Notes under the pieces: generated by a model | Databases searched by the model: none | Told to the model about the DNA's origin: nothing | The model's input: the letters and a program-made list of their open reading frames with translations, nothing else | Position numbers and translations under genes: made by a program | Origin: Mycobacterium sp. IS-1590 | GTDB taxonomy: Bacteria; Actinomycetota; Actinomycetes; Mycobacteriales; Mycobacteriaceae | Reading direction: 5' to 3' | DNA: 64,000 bases | NCBI RefSeq assembly: GCF_001500025.1 | Contig: NZ_LQIW01000008.1 | Location: forward strand, 1-64,000 | Shown: positions 52,600 to 61,455 of the stretch, in pieces | Numbering within the stretch: the stretch's first letter is position 1 | Layout: every line of letters begins with the position of its first letter

Positions 52600-53705
52600 C
52601 AGTGGCCGACCCGGACGCCGTGGCCCGGCGCGCACCCGCCGCCCTCGCCGACCGTCTTCTTGATATCAAGCGGATCTACCACGAGCCCGACATCGAGCGG
52701 TTCTCCCGCGCATGTCAGGTACTCGAACGCTTCCCCGACGCCGAGCGCATCGAGGTGTTGTCGCACCAGGCGATACCCGGTCTGTACGGAAACGAGGGCA
52801 ATGTCGAGGACTGGGTCCGCAACAAGCGGGAAGTCCTGGTGCTGGGTGAGAAGAAGAGCCTCAGCGCGCGGCGCAACGAGCGGTCGAGCGACTGGATCGC
52901 CCCGTCCACCGCCAACGGCTGCGCGATGGCGTGCTCGTACTGCTACGTCCCGCGCCGCAAGGGCTACGCCAACCCGATCACGGTGTTCACCAACATCGAG
53001 AAGATCATCGGATACCTCGATCGTCACGCCGCCCGGCAGGGCGTGAAGCCGGTCCCGAACCAGTGCGATCCGGTCGACTGGGTCTATGACATCGGCGAGA
53101 ACAACGACTGCTCTGTGGACGCGATGGTCTCCGACAACGTCCGAGACCTCGTCGAGCTGTTCGCGCGAATTCCCAACGCGAAGGCCAGCTTCGCGACCAA
53201 GCTCGTCAATCGCGGTCTGCTCGACTACGACCCCCGCGGCGGAACCCGCGTGCGATTCAGCCTGATGCCCGTCGAGACGTCGCGGGTGCTCGATGTGCGT
53301 ACGTCGAAGATCGCCGAACGGATCGCCGCGATCGACGATTTCGTCGACGCCGGATACGAGGTACATCTGAACTTCAGTCCCGTTGTCGTACACGAGAATT
53401 GGCTCTCCGAGTGGGCCGAGTTGCTCGAGCAGATCGCCGACGGCACATCGGATCGCACCAAACAGCAGTTGGCCGCCGAGATCATCTTCCTGACCCACAA
53501 CGAGGGCCTGCACGAGGTCAACCTCGGCTGGCATCCCAGAGGTGAGGACCTGTTGTGGCGTCCAGATCTGCAGCAGGTCAAGCGCAGCCAGAGCGGGCAG
53601 TTCAACGTGCGCTACAAGACGCCGTGGAAAGGTCGCTGGGTCACCGAGCTGACCGACCTGATCGCCGCGAAGCTACCGACGTGCCGGGTGCGCTACGCGT
53701 TCTGA
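52596..53705 (+). CDS. Spore photoproduct lyase-like radical SAM protein
   Basis: 369 aa from the ATG at 52596 (MTVADPDAV), with GAGG upstream and an ATGA overlap; the frame upstream is the shadow of the flavoprotein gene. The radical SAM cluster is CAMACSYC (Cys109, 113, 116) inside STANGCAMACSYCYVPRRKGY, as in spore photoproduct lyases. The rest (DVRTSKIAERIAAIDDFVDAGYEVHLNFSPVVVHENW) fits the SPL family. Mycobacteria do not sporulate in the Bacillus way, so the substrate may be another UV photoproduct or a different molecule. The conserved SPL Cys for H-atom donation was not located. Confidence 0.8.
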   Translation: MTVADPDAVARRAPAALADRLLDIKRIYHEPDIERFSRACQVLERFPDAERIEVLSHQAIPGLYGNEGNVEDWVRNKREVLVLGEKKSLSARRNERSSDWIAPSTANGCAMACSYCYVPRRKGYANPITVFTNIEKIIGYLDRHAARQGVKPVPNQCDPVDWVYDIGENNDCSVDAMVSDNVRDLVELFARIPNAKASFATKLVNRGLLDYDPRGGTRVRFSLMPVETSRVLDVRTSKIAERIAAIDDFVDAGYEVHLNFSPVVVHENWLSEWAELLEQIADGTSDRTKQQLAAEIIFLTHNEGLHEVNLGWHPRGEDLLWRPDLQQVKRSQSGQFNVRYKTPWKGRWVTELTDLIAAKLPTCRVRYAF

Positions 53706-53716
53706 CGGTTTCAACT

Positions 53717-53868
53717 GCCGCGAGGGACCGCGCAATTGCCGCCACTGGGTCCCTCGACTGTCGCCTGTGGGTCCCTCCACTGTTGCCTGTGGGTCCCTCA
53801 AGTGCCGCGAGCGACCGCGCAACGCCAGCTGCGCGCGGCGTGTCGCGTGCAGACCCGGTCGCTCGCGG
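53717..53868. repeat. Intergenic palindromes with 22-bp tandem repeats
   Basis: Three parts. CGAGGGACC and GGGTCCCTCG arms form a hairpin around 53720-53755. GGGTCCCTC(G/C)ACTGT(C/T)GCCTGT is repeated at 53747-53768 and 53769-53790, with a third start at 53791. The last part is a 64-bp palindrome, CCGCGAGCGACCG (53805-53817) with CGGTCGCTCGCGG (53856-53868). No ORF covers it. Confidence 0.75.
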
Positions 53869-53954
53869 GAGGGTTTTCCGGCGGTCGGGATGAGTTCGCT
53901 TGCGGCTATCCGTTCTGGTGGGCAGGAAGCTGTCGACCAAACGGAAGGCTCATC

Positions 53955-54709
53955 ATGAAGATCGTCGTCATCGGCGGAACCGGCCTCATCGGTTCGAAAC
54001 TGGTGCAGATCCTGGACCGGCAGGGCCACGACACGGTCGCTGCGGCGCCGTCGACCGGAGTCAACACGTTCACCGGCGAGGGCTTGCGGGACGCGCTCGA
54101 AGGGGCGGCGGTGGTGGTCGACGTCTCGAACTCGCCGCAACTCGACGACTCGGCCCGAGAGTTCTTCCAGACCGCGACGACGAACCTGCTCGACGCCGAA
54201 CGGGCCGCAGGCGTCGGCCACCACGTCGCGCTCTCGGTGGTGGGCACCGATCAGATGGCCCCCAGAGCGGCTACTTCCAGGCCAAGCTCGATCAGGAACG
54301 GCTGATCAGCGACGGCCCGATCCCGTTCACGATCGTGCACGCCACCCAATTCTTCGAGTTCCTCCAGACACTCGCCGACTCGGCGACCGAGGGTGACACG
54401 GTGCGAATGCCGCCGGCGTACTTCCAGCCGATGGCCGCCGCCGACGTCGCCGAAGGGCTCGCGATCGCCGCGGTGAACGAGCCGGTGAATCGCATCGTCG
54501 AGATCGGCGGACCGGTGCAGTTCCTGCTTCCCGACCTGATCCGGACAGCGTTGACCGCCCGCGGCGATACCCGTCAGGTCGTCACCGACCCGTCGGCGAA
54601 GTACTGGGGCATCGACCTGGCCGAACGCACGCTGGTGCCCGGTGAGGGCGCGACGCTGTTCGGCACTCGGTTCGAGGACTGGATCCTGGAGGCCGCCGCG
54701 ACAGCCTGA
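53955..54709 (+). pseudogene. NmrA-like NAD(P)-binding SDR, frameshifted
   Basis: ATG at 53955: MKIVVIGGTGLIGSKLVQILDRQGHD with GGTGLIG for NAD(P), LSVVGTDQMA, then a break at a run of five C (54259-54263). The second frame gives SGYFQAKLDQERLISDGPIPFTIVHATQFFEF, FQPMAAADVAEGLA and ends at 54709. The span is one base short of a codon multiple. The intact product would be about 251 aa, an atypical SDR of the NmrA/quinone-reductase-like group. A homopolymer undercall explains the break best. Confidence 0.8.
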
Positions 54710-54739
54710 CCCGGCCCCCCGCCCCCCCGGCCCCCCGGG

Positions 54740-54792
54740 GCGATTTGTGAGTGAAAACGTTCGCCCAGCGAGCGGAATCACTCACAAATCGC
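54740..54792. repeat. Intergenic palindrome with 15-bp perfect arms
   Basis: GCGATTTGTGAGTGA (54740-54754) and TCACTCACAAATCGC (54778-54792) are perfectly complementary; the 23-nt middle contains AACGTT and GAGCG. It follows a C/G run (54715-54739). It lies between the NmrA-like gene and the LAL regulator, where it may end transcription or be a dispersed palindrome. Confidence 0.7.
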
Positions 54793-54882
54793 GGTGTGGA
54801 CCCCTCGCCGCGCGCCTCGTACGATCCAAGATCGGGTAAGCCGGCGACCGTCGCGGGTCCGCCCCAGAGCGCGGTGGTGTCT

Positions 54883-57681
54883 ATGTCTGGCCAGGGTGGA
54901 GCACAAGCCCTCCGTGGCCGCACCCGCGAATGCGAGGCGCTGAAGAACCTGGTCGCGACGGTGCGGTCGGGTAGTTGTCAGGTGCTGGTCCTGCGCGGCG
55001 AGGCGGGCGTCGGTAAGACGGCCCTGCTCGATTACGTCTGCGAAACCGCGTCCGGGTTCCAGATCGTGCACGTTGCCGGTGTGGAATCCGATATGGAACT
55101 CGCTTTCGCGGGGCTGCAACAGCTGTGCGCCCCGTTGATGGCGCATCTCGACGCGATCCCCGAACCACAACGCCAAGCGCTCAATGTCGCGTTCGGTCGC
55201 GGAGTCGGAGAGACACCCGACCGCTTCCTGGTCGGCCTCGCCGTGTTGAGCATGCTGGCCGCCGCGGCCGACGAACAACCGGTGCTCTGCGTCGTCGACG
55301 ATGCGCAATGGCTTGACCAGGTTTCGGTGGAGACACTCGGTTTCATCGCGCGCCGGTTGCTCGCCGAACCCGTCGCGTTGGTGTTCGCCGTCCGTGACCG
55401 ACCCGAACTGCTGGCCGGCCTGCCCGAGCTGCCGATCCACGGGCTGTCCGACACCGATGCGCGAGAACTGTTGGAATCGGTGATGTTCGGCGGTATCGAC
55501 ACTCGGGTGCGTGACCGCATCGTCGCCGAGACGCGCGGCATTCCGCTGGCCATCCTCGAGGTGCCGCGCAGCGTGTCGGCGACCGAACTCTCGGGTGGTT
55601 TCTGGATATCGGGTAAACGCTCGTCGGCGGCAGCGGTCGAACAGGGCTTCATCCGCCGTATCCAGGCGCTACCGCAACCCACCCGGCAATTGCTGCTCAT
55701 CGCCGCCGCTGAACCCATCGGCGACGCGGCGTTGTTCCTCGGCGCCGCAGCGCAAATGGGCATCCCGGTCGACGAGCTCGCCCCCGCGGAAGCCGACGGA
55801 CTCATCGAGTTCGGCCCACGGATGCGGTTCCATCACCCGCTGATCCGCTCGGCCGCCTACCGTGCAGCAGAGCTGCCGGACCGCCGTGCCGTCCACCGCG
55901 CCCTCGCCGACGTCACCGATCCTTTGGTCGACCCGGACCGCCGCGCGTGGCACGCGGCCAACGCCGCGGCGGGCCCAGACGAGGGGATCGCTGCCGAGCT
56001 GGAGAACTCCGCCGCCCGGGCCCAGGGCAGAGGCGGAATAGCCGCGGCGGCAACATTTTTGGAGCGCGCCACCGCGTTGACCTCCGACCCGTTGCTGCGT
56101 GGGGCGAGGGCACTGGCGGCCGCTTACGCCAAACGGGACGCCGCGGCACCGGGAGCTGCACACGAACTCCTCGCGATCGCTGAACTCGGCCCCCTGACCG
56201 ACCTGCAGCGGGCACAGGTGGCGCGGCTGCGGGCACAGATGGACTTCGTCCGGAGCCGGGCGGGTGAAGCCGGTGCGCCGCGACTGGCACAGACCGCGCC
56301 ACCGCTGCTGGACGCCGCCCGCCGCCTCCACGGTGTCGACGGTTATTCGTCCAGGGAGAGCTACCTCGAGGGAATCGCGGCTTTGATGTACGCGGGCCGC
56401 CTGGGGGAATCCGGTGCGCTCGTACGAGCTGCCGAGGATGCACGCGTTGCGCTGCAGGATGTCTCGGAACTGCCGCGCGCCATTGACCATCTGCTCAAAG
56501 GGGTGGCCGAACGGATCACCGGCGGGGTCGGACAGGGTTGGGCCGCGTTGCGGGCGGGGCTGGAGGCGATGTGTGAGCAGGCGGAGTCCGACGAAACCGC
56601 GGTCGGCCGATGGTTGAAGGTACCCGGATTCCCGATATTGCAGGAGTCCTCGGCCCACGAACTGTGGGACGAGCGGACATTGCGAAAGTTGTCGACCGCC
56701 GCAGTGCGCTATGCCCGTTCAACCGGGGCGCTCGCGGGCCTGCCGCGAGCACTCATCTACCGAGCCGGCGTCCACACTTTGGCCGGTGAATTCGCCACGG
56801 CAGCGGAGCTTCTCGAAGAGGCCGCGTCGATCACCGCGGCCACCGACCACAACTCCCCGGTGCGGTACCACTGGGTGCTGCTGAGCGCGTGGCGCGGCGA
56901 CACGACGGAGGCCGTTCCGCTGCTCGAGAGCGCCGCGGCCGACGGAATCGCCAGTGGCGAAGGCCGTTTGCTCGGTCTGACGGGTTATGCGACCGCGTTG
57001 TTGTACAACGGGCTCGGCCGCTACGAGGAGGCGCTCGCCGCAGCGCGCGAGGCGTGTGACTACGACGACTTCGGAATCCACGGGTGGTGTCTTTTCGAAC
57101 TTGTCGAGGCGGCGACGCGCGCCGGGGCCGAGGACGTGGCCAGATGGGCCCTCGGTCGTCTCGAAGAGCGGGCGGGCGCCAGCGGCACCGACTGGGGACT
57201 CGGCGCGGTGGCCAACGCGCAGGCCCTGTTGGCCGACAATGACGACGCGGATCGGCTGTTCACCGAGGCCATCGAACGCCTGGACCGTGCCGGCATCAAC
57301 GTACACGTCGCGCGAGCCCGGCTGCTCTACGGCGAATGGCTGCGCCGGTCCAATCGCCGGATCGACGCCCGGCGCGAACTCACCGAAGCCCACGAGACGT
57401 TCACGCGCATCGGTGCGCAGGCCTTCGCCGAACGTGCGCGCCGCGAACTGGTGGCCACCGGTGAGAAGGTGCGCAAAAAGCAGTCGAGTTCGGGTGGTGG
57501 CGAGCTGACCGCCCAGGAAGCCCAGATCGCCCGGCTCGCCGCCGACGGTCTGACGAATCAGGAAATCGGGGCCCAGCTCTTCATCAGCACGCACACCGTC
57601 GAATGGCATCTGCGCAAGGTGTTCGTCAAGCTCGGCATCACCTCCCGCAGACAGCTTCGCACCGTCTCGTGGGCGAGTTAG
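54883..57681 (+). CDS. LAL-type (large ATP-binding LuxR) transcriptional regulator
   Basis: 932 aa from the ATG at 54883 (MSGQGGAQALRGRTRECEAL); the longer frame from 54751 would cross the palindrome and is not favoured. AAA/STAND ATPase: Walker A LRGEAGVGKTALL (about 28-40), Walker B VLCVVDDAQWLD. A long TPR-like helical middle follows. The C-terminal LuxR HTH is LTAQEAQIARLAADGLTNQEIGAQLFISTHTVEWHLRKVFVKLGITSRRQL. Such MalT-like activators respond to small molecules; the ligand and targets are unknown. Confidence 0.85.
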   Translation: MSGQGGAQALRGRTRECEALKNLVATVRSGSCQVLVLRGEAGVGKTALLDYVCETASGFQIVHVAGVESDMELAFAGLQQLCAPLMAHLDAIPEPQRQALNVAFGRGVGETPDRFLVGLAVLSMLAAAADEQPVLCVVDDAQWLDQVSVETLGFIARRLLAEPVALVFAVRDRPELLAGLPELPIHGLSDTDARELLESVMFGGIDTRVRDRIVAETRGIPLAILEVPRSVSATELSGGFWISGKRSSAAAVEQGFIRRIQALPQPTRQLLLIAAAEPIGDAALFLGAAAQMGIPVDELAPAEADGLIEFGPRMRFHHPLIRSAAYRAAELPDRRAVHRALADVTDPLVDPDRRAWHAANAAAGPDEGIAAELENSAARAQGRGGIAAAATFLERATALTSDPLLRGARALAAAYAKRDAAAPGAAHELLAIAELGPLTDLQRAQVARLRAQMDFVRSRAGEAGAPRLAQTAPPLLDAARRLHGVDGYSSRESYLEGIAALMYAGRLGESGALVRAAEDARVALQDVSELPRAIDHLLKGVAERITGGVGQGWAALRAGLEAMCEQAESDETAVGRWLKVPGFPILQESSAHELWDERTLRKLSTAAVRYARSTGALAGLPRALIYRAGVHTLAGEFATAAELLEEAASITAATDHNSPVRYHWVLLSAWRGDTTEAVPLLESAAADGIASGEGRLLGLTGYATALLYNGLGRYEEALAAAREACDYDDFGIHGWCLFELVEAATRAGAEDVARWALGRLEERAGASGTDWGLGAVANAQALLADNDDADRLFTEAIERLDRAGINVHVARARLLYGEWLRRSNRRIDARRELTEAHETFTRIGAQAFAERARRELVATGEKVRKKQSSSGGGELTAQEAQIARLAADGLTNQEIGAQLFISTHTVEWHLRKVFVKLGITSRRQLRTVSWAS

Positions 57682-57923
57682 ATCGCTCGACCAGCTTGCC
57701 GTCCGCAGACACCGCGCACATCCTGCTCGCAACCTCTGAGGGAATGGTGTAGCGGGAGAGGGCTTTCCGTCAGTGGATCGGTCGAACGGATGGCCGGCGA
57801 CCGAATCATCCGCGGAGTTCGTAGGACCCGGTGACCACGGGTGTTCGAGGGTTCGGCAGATCGCGGATCGGACGAGGCTGGAAGCACAGCCGAAAGGCGT
57901 GATCTTCGAAAAGCGGAGGAGTT
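57682..57923. other. 242-bp intergenic region, no clear gene
   Basis: Between the LAL regulator and the nitroreductase. It contains GCGGAGGAGTT before the ATG at 57924, the RBS of the nitroreductase. No palindrome or promoter was clear to me. The LAL gene and nitroreductase are probably separate units. Confidence 0.4.
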
Positions 57924-58589
57924 ATGGACGTCTACGACGCAGTCAAGAGCAGACGGGCGGTGCGGGGCTTCACCGACGAACCCGTCCCCTTGGAGGTGCT
58001 CGAGCGTGTGCTCGACGCCGCCAGGTGGTCGCCGTCGGGATCCAACCTGCAGCCGTGGCGCATCTACATCGTGACCGGTGAACCCCTGGAGCGGCTCAAG
58101 AAGCTCGCCACCGAGCGGGTGGCCGCCGGCGACCGGTGGGACGAGCGGGAGTACCAGCTGTATCCGTCCGAGCTGAAGTCGCCGTACGGCGAGCGCCGAT
58201 CGGCGTTCGGCCGGGAGCGCTACAGCGCGCTCGGCATCGAGCGCGAGGACTGGGAAGCCCGGCAGCGGGCCGCGATCGCCAACTGGGACTGCTTCGGCGC
58301 CCCCGCGGCGCTGTTCTGCTACATCGACCGGGATCTCGGCCGGCCGCAATGGGCCGACGTCGGCATGTACCTGCAGACGGTCATGGTGCTCCTGCGGGCC
58401 GAGGGACTGGACAGCTGCCCGCAGATGGCCTGGTCGCAGGTCCGCGAAACCGTCGCGGACATCGTCGAACCGCCCGACGAGCTCATGCTGTTCTGCGGCA
58501 TGTCGATCGGCTACCGGGACCCCGACGAGGTCTACATCCGCACAGGGCGGGCCCCGCTCGAGGAGACCGTCAGCTTCGTCGACGACTGA
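57924..58589 (+). CDS. Nitroreductase family protein (A)
   Basis: 221 aa, with GGAGGAG upstream. FMN-binding signature: DVYDAVKSRRAVRGFTDEPVPLEVLERVLDAARWSPSGSNLQPWRIYIVTG, and C-terminal DVGMYLQTVMVLLRAEGLDSCPQMAW, MLFCGMSIGYRDPDE. Homodimeric flavoenzymes of this type reduce nitroaromatics or quinones with NAD(P)H. It is followed by an ECF sigma gene after 105 bp that carries three ACTACGG copies. Confidence 0.85.
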   Translation: MDVYDAVKSRRAVRGFTDEPVPLEVLERVLDAARWSPSGSNLQPWRIYIVTGEPLERLKKLATERVAAGDRWDEREYQLYPSELKSPYGERRSAFGRERYSALGIEREDWEARQRAAIANWDCFGAPAALFCYIDRDLGRPQWADVGMYLQTVMVLLRAEGLDSCPQMAWSQVRETVADIVEPPDELMLFCGMSIGYRDPDEVYIRTGRAPLEETVSFVDD

Positions 58590-58694
58590 CCCACTACGGA
58601 CTACGGACCGTGGACTACGGGTTCTCAAGGGTTCCTTTTGCCTGAGCGCCGACGAGCGTGAGGTGTGACACCCGCGACTCGAGGAGACCGGATC

Positions 58695-59303
58695 ATGACC
58701 ATCACGTCCCTTCCCACCAGGACCACCTCGGACCCAGAACTCGCCGCACGGTTCACGCGCGACGTTCAACCCCTGTTCGAGGTACTGGCGCGGGGAGCGC
58801 GCCGGTTGGCCCGCAATGACGCGGATGCCGAGGACCTGCTCCAGGATGCGCTCCTGCACGCCTACAGCGGGTTCGAGTCCTTCCGGGAGGGCAGCAACCT
58901 CAAGGCGTGGCTGTTCCGCATCCTCCACAACCGCTGGGTCAGCGCGCACCGCTGCAAACAGCGCCGCGTGACCGAGGTCCCGGCGGACGACATGACCGAA
59001 GCCGAATTGTTCGGTTGTGCCGCACACCAACCCGGCGGGCTGCGATCGGCCGAGATCGAGGTGCTCGACGCCCTGCCCCACGGTGACGTCAAAGCGGCGA
59101 TGGCCGCGATGCCGGAGGGTTTCCGCGAGGTTCTCTACTACGCCGACGTCGAGGGATACACCTACGCCGAGACGGCGAAGATCCTCGATATCCCGATGGG
59201 CACCGTGATGTCGCGGATCTCGCGTGCCAGGCAGCGACTGCGCGTCGCGCTGGCCCACCTCGCCCACGAACCCGCAGAAACCCTCGAACACTGCATCGCC
59301 TGA
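58695..59303 (+). CDS. ECF sigma factor (SigH/SigE-like)
   Basis: 202 aa from the ATG at 58695, with GAGGAGA upstream. Region 2 reads ARNDADAEDLLQDALLHAYSGFESFREGSNLKAWLFRILHNRWVS; region 4 reads AMAAMPEGFREVLYYADVEGYTYAETAKILDIPMGTVMSRISRARQRLR. It is close to the SigH/SigR type. Those are normally followed by a ZAS anti-sigma gene with HxxxCxxC; here the next gene, 13 bp away, is an SDR, and no anti-sigma is seen in the window. Confidence 0.85.
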   Translation: MTITSLPTRTTSDPELAARFTRDVQPLFEVLARGARRLARNDADAEDLLQDALLHAYSGFESFREGSNLKAWLFRILHNRWVSAHRCKQRRVTEVPADDMTEAELFGCAAHQPGGLRSAEIEVLDALPHGDVKAAMAAMPEGFREVLYYADVEGYTYAETAKILDIPMGTVMSRISRARQRLRVALAHLAHEPAETLEHCIA

Positions 59304-59316
59304 CTGGAGAACACCA

Positions 59317-60039
59317 ATGGAGTTGGCCTACAAGAACGCATTGATCACCGGTGGCACAGCCGGGATCGGGCTCGCCTGTGCGCGGCTGTTCGCGCGCGAG
59401 GGAGCCGCGGTGATCATCACCGGTCGAGACGGCAAACGAGGGGAGCGGGCCGCATCCGGTATCGACGGCAACGTGCGCTTCGTCCGTACCGACCTCTCGG
59501 ACATGGATTCGGTCGCATCGCTGCTCGAGCAGGCCGGCGACGTCGACATCCTGGTCAACAACGCCGCCGCTTTTCCAGCGGCGACCACCGTCGATCAGCA
59601 GGTCGGCGCGTTCGAGCTGACCTTCGACACCAACGTGCGTGGATCGTACTTTCTGGCGGCGGGTCTGGTCCCGGGAATGCTGCAGCGAGGACACGGTTCG
59701 ATCGTCAACGTCACCACGATGGTCGCGTCCAAAGGCGTGCCGGGAGCCGGCGTGTACAGCGCATCCAAGGCGGCCGTCGAGTCGCTGACCCGGACGTGGG
59801 CCGCCGAGTTCGGTCCGGGGGGCGTCCGTGTCAACAGCGTCGCCCCCGGTCCGACGAAAACCGAAGGGGTCGAGGCTGAATGGGGCGAGACCAATGAAGA
59901 GCTCGGCCGCGCGCTGCCCCTGGGGCGGACGGCGAAGCCCCGGGAGATCGCCGAGGCGGTGCTGTTTCTGGCCTCACCGCGCGCGAGCTTCATCACCGGC
60001 TCGGTGTTGCACGTCGACGGTGGCGGCTCGGCCACCTGA
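59317..60039 (+). CDS. Short-chain dehydrogenase/reductase
   Basis: 240 aa from the ATG at 59317 (MELAYKNALITGGTAGIGLACARLFAREG), with GGAGA upstream. NAD(P) motif TGGTAGIG, TGRDGKRG with a basic residue favouring NADP, NNAA in VDILVNNAAAF, Ser in IVNVTTMVASKG shifted to Thr/Ser, YSASK as catalytic YxxxK. The C-terminus is VLHVDGG. It is probably co-transcribed with the sigma factor and cupin genes. Confidence 0.85.
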   Translation: MELAYKNALITGGTAGIGLACARLFAREGAAVIITGRDGKRGERAASGIDGNVRFVRTDLSDMDSVASLLEQAGDVDILVNNAAAFPAATTVDQQVGAFELTFDTNVRGSYFLAAGLVPGMLQRGHGSIVNVTTMVASKGVPGAGVYSASKAAVESLTRTWAAEFGPGGVRVNSVAPGPTKTEGVEAEWGETNEELGRALPLGRTAKPREIAEAVLFLASPRASFITGSVLHVDGGGSAT

Positions 60040-60069
60040 CCCATCCAAAAAGACCGGAGGAGGACGACA

Positions 60070-60495
60070 ATGACCGACACCCAGGACATCTCGTGGGAGA
60101 ACGCCCTGACCGTCGTGCAGGAGGCGCAACCGCCATTCATCCCTGCAGACGCACATGCGATGACCGTCGTCATCGACTACCCGCCGGGAAGTCCCGGCGC
60201 CCCACCACACCGGCACCCCGGAGGGCCCGCATTCGGCTACATGCTCGAAGGCGAGATGTTGTTCGAACTGGAAGGCCAACCGCCGCGGGTGATCCGGGCC
60301 GGTGAGGCGTTCTGGGAACCCGGCGGCGACGTCATTCACTACTCCGACGCCAACAACCGCGACGACATGCGCTGTCGTTTCACCGTGACGATGCTGTGCG
60401 TTCCGGATCAGCCGATGTTGGTGTTGGTCGACGCGGCAGAACTCGCCGCGCGCAGGCACCTACGCGTGTCCGCCGACTCCGCTGTGCAGGAGTGA
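60070..60495 (+). CDS. Cupin domain protein
   Basis: 141 aa, with GGAGGAGG before the ATG. The cupin motif 1 appears as PPHRHPGGPAFGYMLEGEMLFELEG (His-x-His and Glu/Gly pattern) and motif 2 as GEAFWEPGGDVIHYSDANN. This is a single-domain beta-barrel. The conserved residues suit metal binding. Possible isomerase, dioxygenase or sensor; no assignment possible. It follows the SDR by 30 bp. Confidence 0.8.
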   Translation: MTDTQDISWENALTVVQEAQPPFIPADAHAMTVVIDYPPGSPGAPPHRHPGGPAFGYMLEGEMLFELEGQPPRVIRAGEAFWEPGGDVIHYSDANNRDDMRCRFTVTMLCVPDQPMLVLVDAAELAARRHLRVSADSAVQE

Positions 60496-60501
60496 ATTCC
60501 G

Positions 60502-61368
60502 ATGTCGAAAATCCTGTTGCAGACGACGATCTGTGCTCATCCGGAGGACTGGGACGTCTCCAGGTTCTCGCTGCTGGCCGACGAACTGCGCACCGCAGGC
60601 CACGAGGTGGTCGCGCGCAACCGGGTCGACGGAGACGACGACCCCGTCCTCGGCCATCTCGACGAGCTCGGCTATGACCAGCTGTGGCTCATGGCCGTCG
60701 ACGTCGGAAGCGGGTTAACCGAAGTCGAGGCCGCGGCGATCATGCGGTTTCGCCACGCCGGTGGTGGTGTGCTCACCGCGCGGGACCATCAGGATCTCGG
60801 ATGTTGTCTCAACCGGCTCGGCTCACTCGGCCTCGTCAACGAGTTTCACGATGTCACAATCGATCCGGAGACGATGTGCGACGATCGCGACACCCCGGCC
60901 ATCTCGTGGCCGAACTACCATTCCGGGGCCAACGGGGACTACCAGCGGGTGTTGACGTCCGAGCCGGCGCATGAGCTGCTGCGCACCGGTCGCACCGCCA
61001 GCGGGCGGATCGAATGGTTTCCCGCGCATCCGCACGAGGGGCTGGTCTCGGCGGACGGCGTGCCGAACGCCGCTGTGCTGGCGCAAGGCCGGAGTGCGAC
61101 GACCGGTAGGGTGTTCAACCTCGCGGTTCTGCTCGACGGTGAGTGTGCGCCGGATGGCGGGCCGATGGGCCGGGCCGTCGCCGAGTCGACATTTCATCAC
61201 TTCGCCGACTACAACTGGGATATCGACTGTGGGGCACCGTCGTTCGTGACCGAGCGGCCCGGCTCGCAGATCAAGCAGGATCCTGCTCGGCTGGGTGCGT
61301 TCAAGGACTATGTCCGCAACGTCGCGGAGTGGCTGCACCCAGCAGCCCGGTTGGCGGTGGCGGTCTGA
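60502..61368 (+). CDS. Hypothetical protein, glutamine-amidotransferase-like fold
   Basis: 288 aa, not recognised with certainty. The start MSKILLQTTICAHPEDWDVSRFSLLADELRTAGHEVVAR and the segment DELGYDQLWLMAVDVGSGLTEVEAAAIMRFRHAGGGVLTARDHQDLG resemble ThuA-like/class I glutamine amidotransferase folds. There is no GxCxG nucleophile: the Cys pair after DLG (CCLNRLG) is placed differently. The C-terminal half is rich in Trp and His. It follows the cupin by 6 bp and ends the unit. Confidence 0.55.
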   Translation: MSKILLQTTICAHPEDWDVSRFSLLADELRTAGHEVVARNRVDGDDDPVLGHLDELGYDQLWLMAVDVGSGLTEVEAAAIMRFRHAGGGVLTARDHQDLGCCLNRLGSLGLVNEFHDVTIDPETMCDDRDTPAISWPNYHSGANGDYQRVLTSEPAHELLRTGRTASGRIEWFPAHPHEGLVSADGVPNAAVLAQGRSATTGRVFNLAVLLDGECAPDGGPMGRAVAESTFHHFADYNWDIDCGAPSFVTERPGSQIKQDPARLGAFKDYVRNVAEWLHPAARLAVAV

Positions 61369-61381
61369 GGTCTCTCATGCG

Positions 61382-61446
61382 CCGCGAGCGACCGCCGAAT
61401 GTCGCCAGTGCGCGGCGTGTCGGTGCGCAAACACGGCCGCTCGCGG
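61382..61446. repeat. Second copy of the CCGCGAGCGACCG intergenic palindrome
   Basis: CCGCGAGCGACCG (61382-61394) and CGGCCGCTCGCGG (61434-61446) pair at 12 of 13 positions. The 65-bp element shares the core GCGCGGCGTGTCG with the copy at 53805-53868. It lies between convergent genes, right after the stop of the unknown protein. Confidence 0.75.
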
Positions 61447-61455
61447 AAGGGGGGG

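Noticed and set aside
54751..54882. 44-codon N-terminal extension of the LAL regulator
   Set aside because: It would start inside the 15-bp-arm palindrome and has no family similarity; the normal LAL start matches 54883.
57678..59291. 537-aa minus-strand frame
   Set aside because: Antisense to the nitroreductase and ECF sigma genes, which have complete signatures.
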